Positions 6,129-13,133 of a stretch of 33,126 nt of DNA are shown one piece after another. Where the stretch lies: contig JAAEZN010000034.1 of the NCBI GenBank assembly GCA_018222835.1, positions 1 to 33,126 of the forward strand, given 5' to 3'. Position 1 is the first letter of the stretch. Every line of letters starts with the position of its first letter. The notes under the pieces were generated by a model. The model made no database searches. It had not been told where the DNA came from and saw nothing but the letters and a program-made list of their open reading frames with translations. A program made the position numbers and the translations under genes. Source of the stretch: Algicola sp. GTDB lineage: Bacteria; Bacteroidota; Bacteroidia; Flavobacteriales; Flavobacteriaceae.

Positions 6129-8669
6129 CTAGCTAATATAATTCCAAATGGTTTTGTTGGCCATCATTTTGGAATAAGCATTTAAAATAGGTGCATTTTC
6201 CACTTTTTCCAATTTTGGGTCGTCTTTCAATAGTTGGATGGCATAGTAACGGGCTGTTTTCAAGATTTGATTGTCCTTTATAATATCCGCAATCTTAAGA
6301 TTGAGCATACCGCTCTGTTGCGTTCCCATTAAGTCGCCTGGTCCACGAAGTTTTAGGTCAACTTCCGCAATCTCAAAACCATCATTGGTACGTACCATGG
6401 TCTGTAAACGGGTCTTGGAATCGTCGGAAAGTTTGTTGCCCGTCATTAAAATACAAAAACTTTGTTCTGCGCCTCGGCCCACACGTCCGCGAAGCTGGTG
6501 TAATTGGGAGAGGCCAAAGCGCTCGGAACTCTCAATAATCATCACGGAGGCATTGGGAACATTCACGCCCACCTCGATTACCGTAGTTGCAATCATAATT
6601 TGGGTTTCGCCCTTTACAAAGCGTTCCATTTCATAATCCTTATCGGCAGGCTTCATTTGCCCGTGCACAATGGAAATTTGATACTCGGGCTGAGGAAAAT
6701 CACGAGCAATACTTTCATAACCATCCATTAAGTCCTTGTAATCCAAAGCTTCGGATTCTTGAATCAGTGGATATACAATATAGATTTGCCTTCCTTTTTT
6801 GATTTCATCTTTGATGAAGCCGAACACTTTCAATCGGTTACTGTCGAACCTATGCACCGTTTTTATGGGTTTTCGGCCAGGTGGTAGTTCATCTATGACC
6901 GAGATGTCCAAATCCCCGTACAGACTCATCGCCAAGGTTCTTGGAATAGGGGTGGCCGTCATTACCAAAATATGGGGGGGTATGGCCCCTCCATCCTCCC
7001 CAACGGGGAGACTATTGAGCACTTCCTCTATTCTTTTCACAACTGAATCTATGGCTCCGATGACTTCTTCATTTTTAAAACGAATTACCTTGTAACCAAA
7101 ATCGTTCAGTATGGCTGTGCGCATAGCATCAGCTTCCTTTTGCATTGGGTCGTTGTGGTATCCGCCATCAACTTCTACAATCAGTTTTTTGTGTAAGCAG
7201 ACAAAATCAACAATAAATTCATCAATAACGTGCTGTCTTCTGAACTTTGCACCTAGCTTTTTTGTCCTTAATTGCTCCCAAAGAATACGTTCTGCTTCCG
7301 TACTGTTCTTTTTGCCTTGCTGTTGGAACTCTTTTAAGATTTTATAGGTTGAAGGTCTGGCAGTTTGATATTTATACCGGATTTCTTCCACCCTCCCTTT
7401 GGGAGGGAGCTGGGGTGGGCTGCCTTTTTTCCACAATTTAGACCGTTGCGCCACACCAAAACGGTGTTGCTCGTCCACAATGGCCAAGCCGAGGTTTTTA
7501 AATTGGACTTTGTCCTCCAAAACAGCGTGGGTACCTACCAAAATGTTCAAGTTCCCATTTTCCAGTTGATTGTGGAGCAAAGTGCGCTCGGATTTCTTGG
7601 TAGAACCTGTCAATAGGGCAATTTTAACCTCCATATTCTCCAAAAGCTGCTTGAGACCGTTGTAGTGCTGTGTCGCTAGAATTTCGGTTGGGGCCATCAA
7701 GCAGGCTTGAAAACCATTGTCAATCGCCAAAAGCATACACATTAGTGCTACAATGGTCTTTCCCGAACCCACATCGCCCTGAAGAAGTCGGTTCATTTGA
7801 GCGTTGCTGCCCAAGTCGTTGCGGATTTCCTTAATAACACGTTTTTGTGCTTCGGTCAATTCAAAAGGCAAGTGGTTTTCAAAGAATTCGGTAAACTTTT
7901 CTCCTACGGCTTCAAAGGGCATCCCTTTAATTTTTTGCTTTCGCTGTAAATTTTGGGATATCAGTCGCAATTGCACAAAAAACAGCTCCTCAAACTTTAA
8001 GCGGAACTGTGCTCTGGCCAACAATTCCTGATTTTTCGGAAAATGAATATTGAAAAGGGCTGAACTCTTCGAAATCAATTTTAATTCTTCCAAAATGACT
8101 GGAGATAAGGATTCTTGAAACTTGCCTTGGCATTCCAAGAACAATTGTTGGATCATTTTACCCAACACTCTGTTGGTAATGCCAAAATTCCCCAGTTTTT
8201 CGGTCGAGGGGTAAATGGGCTGCATCACTATCTTTAATCCTTGCTGATGCTTTTGTAAGGTCTCCATTTCAGGATGGGGCATCGAGAATGCACTTCCGTA
8301 TTTGTTAACCCTGCCAAAGACCACGTAGGGTTGGTTCAGGTTTAAATTTTCCTTGATCCATTTGTGGCCTCGGAACCAAACCAGATCCATTTGTCCCGTT
8401 TCATCAACAAAAGTGGCCACTAAACGTTTTCCCCGTTTTTGCTCAACTGTTTTTATATGGACAATTTTACCTACAACTTGAACATCGGCACCACTGGGCT
8501 GCAACTGATTTATTTTGTAATAGCTCGTCTTGTCCAAATAGCGGTTAGGGAACAGATGGAGAAGGTCCCTAAAGGTCTCAATGCCCAATTCGGCCTTTAG
8601 AACATCGGCCCGGTTTGGGCCAACGCCTTTTAAATATGCTATGGGAGTTTGTAGAAAATTGGGATTCAT
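6129..8669 (-). CDS. recG: ATP-dependent DNA helicase RecG carrying an in-frame DUF559 nuclease-domain insertion
   Basis: RecG remodels stalled replication forks and branch-migrates Holliday junctions. The order is the N-terminal wedge/OB region (about 1-200), the DEAD/DEAH helicase lobe with Walker A GDVGSGKT (298-305) and motif II DEQH (399-402), motif III TATPIPRT (571-578), the C-terminal lobe with ATTVIEVGVNVPNA (694-707) and QLRGRVGRG (725-733), and the C-terminal TRCF-like hook. Total length is 846, against about 700 usual for Bacteroidota RecG. The extra 146 residues (about 417-562) lie between motifs II and III in a loop and form a DUF559 (Vsr-like PD-(D/E)XK) domain. All helicase motifs are present and no stop or frameshift interrupts the frame, so the protein is probably made and active. 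It is divergent from the M1 peptidase gene (46 bases between starts). The start MNPNFLQTPIAYLKGVGPNR is standard. Confidence 0.95.
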   Translation of the reverse strand: MNPNFLQTPIAYLKGVGPNRADVLKAELGIETFRDLLHLFPNRYLDKTSYYKINQLQPSGADVQVVGKIVHIKTVEQKRGKRLVATFVDETGQMDLVWFRGHKWIKENLNLNQPYVVFGRVNKYGSAFSMPHPEMETLQKHQQGLKIVMQPIYPSTEKLGNFGITNRVLGKMIQQLFLECQGKFQESLSPVILEELKLISKSSALFNIHFPKNQELLARAQFRLKFEELFFVQLRLISQNLQRKQKIKGMPFEAVGEKFTEFFENHLPFELTEAQKRVIKEIRNDLGSNAQMNRLLQGDVGSGKTIVALMCMLLAIDNGFQACLMAPTEILATQHYNGLKQLLENMEVKIALLTGSTKKSERTLLHNQLENGNLNILVGTHAVLEDKVQFKNLGLAIVDEQHRFGVAQRSKLWKKGSPPQLPPKGRVEEIRYKYQTARPSTYKILKEFQQQGKKNSTEAERILWEQLRTKKLGAKFRRQHVIDEFIVDFVCLHKKLIVEVDGGYHNDPMQKEADAMRTAILNDFGYKVIRFKNEEVIGAIDSVVKRIEEVLNSLPVGEDGGAIPPHILVMTATPIPRTLAMSLYGDLDISVIDELPPGRKPIKTVHRFDSNRLKVFGFIKDEIKKGRQIYIVYPLIQESEALDYKDLMDGYESIARDFPQPEYQISIVHGQMKPADKDYEMERFVKGETQIMIATTVIEVGVNVPNASVMIIESSERFGLSQLHQLRGRVGRGAEQSFCILMTGNKLSDDSKTRLQTMVRTNDGFEIAEVDLKLRGPGDLMGTQQSGMLNLKIADIIKDNQILKTARYYAIQLLKDDPKLEKVENAPILNAYSKMMANKTIWNYIS
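6985..7010 (+). repeat. Right terminal repeat and hairpin of the DUF559 element
   Basis: Read inward on the plus strand the end starts GCCCCTCCATCC, then a 6-bp hairpin CTCCCC (6996-7001) with GGGGAG (7005-7010), 3-base loop. This mirrors the arrangement at the other end (terminal GCCC, about 12 bases, hairpin). It codes for SLPVGEDGGA on the minus strand. Confidence 0.7.
7391..7420 (-). repeat. Left terminal repeat and hairpin of the DUF559 element
   Basis: The coding-strand element begins GCCCACCCCAGC and then a perfect 7-bp hairpin, CTCCC-family palindrome CCCTCCC (7391-7397) with GGGAGGG (7401-7407), 3-base loop. The composition is very GC-rich against A+T-rich surroundings. It codes for SPPQLPPKGRV. 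Confidence 0.75.
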
Positions 8670-8715
8670 CGAACTAAAATATGTAATTTGGAAGGACTTT
8701 TGATAAGATGATGGT

Positions 8716-10806
8716 ATGAAGCTGAGCCCCGCAGTTATTTTTTTCTTATTTGTGCAGTTCTTGTCCGGCCAAACTCAGGATAAAGTGGACTTTATCCATG
8801 CTGATGTTTTTATAGAGCCCATACCTGTTGAAAACCGTATTAATGGTAGCGTTACTTATCATTTTAATGTGATTGAGGATGTGGGGTCCTTTTTTTTGGA
8901 TGCGGTAAATTTGGAGTTTTCCAATGTTTCCCTTGATGGCGCCCAAGTGGATTACGATTACAATGGCAAAAGGATTACCATTAAAAACCAAATGAAAGAA
9001 GGGGGGAGTCACATCGTTTCATTGGATTATGTGGCGCAACCAAAACAAACAGTATATTTTTTAGGATGGGATGATGCGGTCAGGAACAATGAGCAAGTAT
9101 GGACCCAAGGGCAGGGGAAATATACCAGTTATTGGTTGCCCAGTTTTGACGATATGACCGAAAAGGTCGAATTTGATATTAAAATCACCTTAAAAGAGGA
9201 TTATACTGTAATCGCCAACGGGAATCTCATCAAAAAGGTAGCATTGCCTGATTCCAATGGTCATGTATGGCAGTTTGATATGGAAGAACCGATGAGTAGT
9301 TACTTGGTTGGTTTTGCCATTGGCGACTATATAAAAAAAACGATTGAATCATCCTCTGGAATACCCATTGAACTATATTATGAGCCTAAGGATAGTTTAA
9401 AGGTCGAGCCTACCTACCGATACACCAAGCACATTTTCGACTTTCTGCAAGAAGAAATCAGTGTTCCCTATCCATGGCAGAACTATAAGCAGGTACCCGT
9501 ACAGGATTTTCTGTACGCAGGCATGGAGAACACTACCTGCACCATATTTTCAAATCAGTATGTAATAGATTCCACTGCTTTTGCAGATAAAAATTATGTG
9601 AACGTAAATGCACACGAACTGGCACACCAGTGGTTTGGCAATCTGGTAACCGAAACCAGTAGCGAACACCATTGGTTGCACGAAGGTTTTGCTACATTTT
9701 ATGCTTACCTGTCGGAAAAAGACATTTTTGGAGAAGATTATTTTTATTGGAGATTGTTGGAAACGGCCGAAGCATTGAGGAACTTTTCGGAAGAGGATCA
9801 AGGCGAGGCGCTTCGTGATCCAAATGCAGGTAGTTTAACGTTTTACGAAAAAGGAGCGTGGGCATTGGTCATGCTTCAAGAAAAAGTAGGGAAGGAGGTC
9901 TTTAAAAGAGGAGTACGCAACTATTTAGACAAATTTGCCTTTAAAAACGTAACCATACCCAATTTTATAAATGAATTGGAAAAGGCATCGGGAACCGACC
10001 TTGCAGATTTTGAAGCATTGTGGTTGGAGAATCCGGATTTCCCTTTTGATGAAGCCATTTTATTTTTGAAAGAGAAAAACACTTCCATCAAAACTTATTT
10101 TAAACTAAACAAACAGATAGCCCAACAACCAGATAGTGCAGAGGTAATTTTGGCAAGAAACTGGAGTACTTTATCTTCAATCCAATTAAAGGAAAATCTT
10201 ATTTTGAACCATGGCACTGTATTGTCATCCCAGTTTTTAAGTAAAATCATTGCTTCGGGCGATGTCAAGACAAGACAGGCGGTAATACTTTCCCTAAATA
10301 AAATACCAGCAGAGCTTCGGGCAGACATTGAAGGTCTTTTACGGGATAAAAGTTACACTACCATAGAAGCGACCCTTTATCGTTTATGGACGGATTTTCC
10401 AGAGAGCAGAATCAAATACCTCAACACAACTGATGGTATAGTTGGGTTTCCCAATAAAAACATCCGATTGCTTTGGTTAACACTGGCTCTGGTAACTCCC
10501 GAGTATAATCCGGGCAAAAATGCCGTGTATTTTGAAGAGTTGAGCAGCTATACCGGTGCAGAACATCATTTTGAAACTCGAATGATAGCTTTTCAATACT
10601 TAAATAATATTGGCGGATTTACCGATACTGTGCTAAAGAACCTAGTGGAATCCTGTAGTCACCATGTATGGCACTTTAAAAAATCGGCCAGAACCATATT
10701 GAACGACTTTTTGCAATCTGACGAAAATACCGAAAGGATTAAGCGTATTTACCCTTTGCTAAGTCAAGAAGAAAAGCAATATTTGGAAAAAACTATAGGT
10801 GAATGA
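8716..10806 (+). CDS. Exported M1 family metallopeptidase (aminopeptidase N-like)
   Basis: Zinc aminopeptidase of the gluzincin M1 family, which removes N-terminal residues from peptides; the N-terminal signal peptide (residues 1-19, ending LSGQ) places it in the periplasm or at the cell surface. The 696 residues contain an N-terminal beta-sandwich (about 25-205), the exopeptidase motif AGMENTT (268-274, a GxMEN variant), the zinc motif HELAH (His300, Glu301, His304) with third ligand Glu323 in WLHEGFA, and the transition-state tyrosine Tyr377 in FYEKGAW. All catalytic residues are therefore intact. The C-terminal part (about 450-696) looks like a helical/HEAT-type domain. Its stop overlaps the next start in ATGA, so it is translationally coupled to the patatin-like gene. 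It is divergent from recG. Natural substrate is unknown. Confidence 0.93.
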   Translation: MKLSPAVIFFLFVQFLSGQTQDKVDFIHADVFIEPIPVENRINGSVTYHFNVIEDVGSFFLDAVNLEFSNVSLDGAQVDYDYNGKRITIKNQMKEGGSHIVSLDYVAQPKQTVYFLGWDDAVRNNEQVWTQGQGKYTSYWLPSFDDMTEKVEFDIKITLKEDYTVIANGNLIKKVALPDSNGHVWQFDMEEPMSSYLVGFAIGDYIKKTIESSSGIPIELYYEPKDSLKVEPTYRYTKHIFDFLQEEISVPYPWQNYKQVPVQDFLYAGMENTTCTIFSNQYVIDSTAFADKNYVNVNAHELAHQWFGNLVTETSSEHHWLHEGFATFYAYLSEKDIFGEDYFYWRLLETAEALRNFSEEDQGEALRDPNAGSLTFYEKGAWALVMLQEKVGKEVFKRGVRNYLDKFAFKNVTIPNFINELEKASGTDLADFEALWLENPDFPFDEAILFLKEKNTSIKTYFKLNKQIAQQPDSAEVILARNWSTLSSIQLKENLILNHGTVLSSQFLSKIIASGDVKTRQAVILSLNKIPAELRADIEGLLRDKSYTTIEATLYRLWTDFPESRIKYLNTTDGIVGFPNKNIRLLWLTLALVTPEYNPGKNAVYFEELSSYTGAEHHFETRMIAFQYLNNIGGFTDTVLKNLVESCSHHVWHFKKSARTILNDFLQSDENTERIKRIYPLLSQEEKQYLEKTIGE

Positions 10807-11717
10807 GGGCATTGGTGATTTCAGGAGGAGGTAGCAAGGGTGCCTTTGCGGGCGGTGTTGCCCAATTTTTGATTCAAGAGGCCAAACACGAATACGATTT
10901 GTTCGTGGGTACCTCTACGGGAAGCCTCTTAATTTCCCATTTGGCTTTGAACAAACTGGATAAGATCAAAAACATTTATTCAAATGTCAATCAGGATAGT
11001 ATCTTCAATAATTGTCCATTTATCATCAAGAAGAAACATGGAGTTGAGATTATAGCCATCAATCATTGGAATGTGATCAAAAACTTTATCAAGGGTAAAA
11101 AAACATTTGGTGAAAGCGAAAATCTCCGAAAACTGATACGTAGATCTATTACAGTGGATGAGTTCAATGAGCTAAAACACGGTAATATGGATGTGGTGGT
11201 CACGGTATCCAACCTGTCCTTGAACCAAGTGGAATATAAATCCATCAATGATTGTACTTACGATGAGTTTTGCGATTGGATATGGATTTCCTCCAATTAC
11301 ACTCCCTTTATGAGCTTGGTAAAAAAAAATGGATGTGAGTATGCGGATGGTGGATTGGGCTCCCTGGTTCCTATTGAAGAGGCCCTAAATCGCGGCGCAA
11401 CCGAAATTGATGTTGTAGTGCTGCATACCGAGGTAAACCACTTAAACAGAATGTCATCTAAAAACCCCTTTGATCTGATTACTACTATTTTTGGATTTAT
11501 GTTGGACCGCATTGAAAACCAAAATATTAGGATTGGAAAATTGGTGGCCAACCAAAAGGATGCCATTATCAATTTTTACTATACCCCAACGGTTCTCACC
11601 ACAAACTCTTTGGTTTTTAATAAGGACCGAATGACCTTGTGGTGGAAGCGTGGATATTTATATGCTAAAAACAAGAACGAGGAAACAAGTCCAATTGAAC
11701 CTGAAAAACAGGAATGA
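10803..11717 (+). CDS. Patatin-like phospholipase family protein
   Basis: Serine lipid acyl hydrolase with a Ser-Asp dyad. Visible residues are the oxyanion loop GGGSKG (8-13), the nucleophile elbow GTSTG (36-40, Ser38) and the catalytic aspartate in YADGGLGS (Asp182). The 304 residues are close to the size of small bacterial patatin proteins (the RssA/YjjU type). There is no signal peptide, so it is probably cytosolic or membrane-associated; it may release fatty acids from phospholipids, but the substrate cannot be read from sequence. The start codon overlaps the stop of the M1 peptidase by four bases (ATGA), which points to coupled translation. Its stop codon directly abuts the stop of the convergent gene that follows, with no terminator between. 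Confidence 0.9.
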   Translation: MRALVISGGGSKGAFAGGVAQFLIQEAKHEYDLFVGTSTGSLLISHLALNKLDKIKNIYSNVNQDSIFNNCPFIIKKKHGVEIIAINHWNVIKNFIKGKKTFGESENLRKLIRRSITVDEFNELKHGNMDVVVTVSNLSLNQVEYKSINDCTYDEFCDWIWISSNYTPFMSLVKKNGCEYADGGLGSLVPIEEALNRGATEIDVVVLHTEVNHLNRMSSKNPFDLITTIFGFMLDRIENQNIRIGKLVANQKDAIINFYYTPTVLTTNSLVFNKDRMTLWWKRGYLYAKNKNEETSPIEPEKQE

Positions 11718-12239
11718 TTAAGACCAAAGGTCGCTCACCTCTTTTTTAACATAGGCCAAGGCAGCGTTGGATGGAGACTCTTTCTCCATGGTCTGGTTAA
11801 GTATGTCCTCTCTAAGTTTATCTGGGGAATCGGTTTCGCTCATGCCCGCAGAACGTATAATCTGAATTGTTGTATTTTTTGCTGTTTTGATAATGTTCCA
11901 GCAGGAATCCGACATATAGATCTGTTGGGATAGATTGTGTTCAAATTCCGTTTCAATCTGCTTGATCAATAGGTTTTCATAATCACTTTTGCTTTTACCC
12001 TTCGGGGCAACACGCACAACAAGATTGTTCAATGTGATTCGCTCCAAGAAAAGCGCCATCCGTTCGTACGCCTGTAATCGGATGGGCAACGTTTCCTTTT
12101 GTGAATCTTTGTGCAACAGGAAGCGCCTACGCCCTTCTTCGTTCCTGGTGTGCAATCTAAAAAAGTAGAAGGCAACAACGCCCGTAACAACGGCTGGTAA
12201 CAAATAAGCAAATAACTGAAGGATTTGATCTCCACTCAT
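11718..12239 (-). CDS. Small membrane-anchored protein of unknown function
   Basis: I do not recognise a characterised function. The 173 residues start with one clear membrane segment (about 7-28, LLPAVVTGVVAFYFF) followed by a charged juxtamembrane stretch (HTRNEEGRRRF) and a soluble, mostly helical region of about 135 residues rich in Lys, Glu and Asn, with a conserved-looking LQAYERMALFLERI segment. This fits an N-out or N-periplasmic single-pass protein with a cytoplasmic domain by the positive-inside rule. I recall similar proteins as conserved hypotheticals in Flavobacteriaceae. It is convergent with the patatin gene (adjacent stops) and lies 76 bases from the stop of the coiled-coil gene upstream on the same strand. 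Confidence 0.75.
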   Translation of the reverse strand: MSGDQILQLFAYLLPAVVTGVVAFYFFRLHTRNEEGRRRFLLHKDSQKETLPIRLQAYERMALFLERITLNNLVVRVAPKGKSKSDYENLLIKQIETEFEHNLSQQIYMSDSCWNIIKTAKNTTIQIIRSAGMSETDSPDKLREDILNQTMEKESPSNAALAYVKKEVSDLWS

Positions 12240-12315
12240 AAGGTAGTTTGGTTTTTGTTGATTTTACACTACCTACAACGCATCAAAATTGTAAAAAGTA
12301 TTTTTTAACGAAAGG

Positions 12316-13089
12316 TTATTGACTCGCTTTAGCGCTTTCTTTGGCTTGAGCATAAAAACCTTTGTAATCTGGCTGTAATTTGATATTGATTCCTTCTTTG
12401 AAATTACCATCTTTTGCAGAAATACCTATGTTTTCCGCAGGAACTTCCAAATTGGTCACCAATTCCGAGGCAACGGAGGCCACTTGGTCGTAGGTAGGAC
12501 CAAATTCTCCTGTAATGTTCAAGCCCTCGACCTCTGCTTTAAAGTTGGGATTGGTTTTAATTATGTTGGCCACGCCCGCTAACCAAGTTTTTCCCTCCTC
12601 TGTCAGTTCGGACGAGGAATCGGAGCCAAAAAGGTTGTTCAAACTATTACTAATGGCAATTACGCCACCTTCTACAGCTACCTTGGCATTTTCCCCCAAA
12701 GTTTGTTTGATCCTTGTTAAGGAAACAATAGCTGTGGAATCGTTGGCGGATATCATATCGTTGATGCCGCTCAACTGCTTTTCTTTTCTAGCAAGGGCCG
12801 CCATAGCTTTGTTTACGTTTTCTGAGTTTTGTTTGGATAGTTCCGAAAAGTTGCTCAAGTTGCCTAAAAGAGTAGCATTGGCATCCCGCAAACTTGCATT
12901 TTCTGTTTTTAAGGCTTCAGCTTCAGCGCTGCTGGAGGATATTTCTCGTTTTGCCTTTGCCAATTCCTGCTCCACTTGCGAGATTCTGCTTTTCAGGGTA
13001 TCGATTTCAGCAAAAAGCTCACTTTTTCGTTGAGAGAAAGTACTTGTCGAAATAACCAAAAACAGAATTAGGAGTAAACTTTTTTTCAT
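12316..13089 (-). CDS. Exported coiled-coil protein, degenerate paralogue of the OmpA-type lipoprotein
   Basis: A 257-residue protein if started at the ATG at 13089, which gives a clean signal peptide (MKKSLLLILFLVISTSTFSQ); a start at 13134 would add 15 residues before it and overlap the upstream stop, so I prefer 13089. Residues about 22-115 form a coiled coil. The rest follows the OmpA-type lipoprotein at 22304-23176 segment by segment: NSENVNKAMAALARKEKQL against GAENLEKSLESLKEKDLTI, DSTAIVSL against DSVNLSLV, VAVEGGVIAIS against ISVEKGVVFVS, and NPNFKAEVEGLN against KPDFEFMVEGHT. The aspartate and arginine that bind diaminopimelate in OmpA domains are missing here, as is the lipobox cysteine. 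It is therefore probably a periplasmic protein that no longer holds peptidoglycan. It follows the glutamate-synthase-like gene by 44 bases. Confidence 0.85.
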   Translation of the reverse strand: MKKSLLLILFLVISTSTFSQRKSELFAEIDTLKSRISQVEQELAKAKREISSSSAEAEALKTENASLRDANATLLGNLSNFSELSKQNSENVNKAMAALARKEKQLSGINDMISANDSTAIVSLTRIKQTLGENAKVAVEGGVIAISNSLNNLFGSDSSSELTEEGKTWLAGVANIIKTNPNFKAEVEGLNITGEFGPTYDQVASVASELVTNLEVPAENIGISAKDGNFKEGINIKLQPDYKGFYAQAKESAKASQ

Positions 13090-13133
13090 AAGTAGCGTAA
13101 TTGTATGTTTAAAAATATTTGGGTTTAAAATCA

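Larger units (their letters stand above)
6985..7420 (-). mobile_element. In-frame DUF559 nuclease element inserted in recG, with terminal inverted repeats
   Basis: This 436-bp segment is flanked on each side by CA on the coding strand (7422-7421 and 6984-6983). Removing it plus one CA (438 bp, 146 codons) rejoins the host codons as KKGIPPH, the expected RecG sequence. Both ends start GCCC when read inward, and the outer 16 bases agree at 11 positions (imperfect terminal inverted repeats). A hairpin lies 11-13 bases inside each end. The frame is open throughout, including the ends, which read as proline/glycine-rich peptides. The interior encodes a DUF559 domain with STEAERILWEQLR, KFRRQHVIDEFIVDF, IVEVDGGYH and GYKVIRFKNEEV, all family landmarks. 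DUF559 belongs to the Vsr/very-short-patch nuclease fold. What moves such elements is unknown; there is no transposase here and no internal Met start before the domain, so the domain seems expressed only as part of RecG. Confidence 0.8.

Noticed and set aside
6981-7424. The DUF559 block as an intein in RecG
   Set aside because: It lacks a nucleophilic first residue, splicing blocks and a terminal His-Asn, and at 146 residues it contains only the nuclease-like domain. It is better described as a retained in-frame insertion.
6981-7424. A frameshift, gene fusion or misassembly of recG
   Set aside because: The frame is continuous, the net addition is exactly 146 codons, and the two flanks join cleanly into normal RecG. 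I see no sign of an assembly join, although I cannot check reads.
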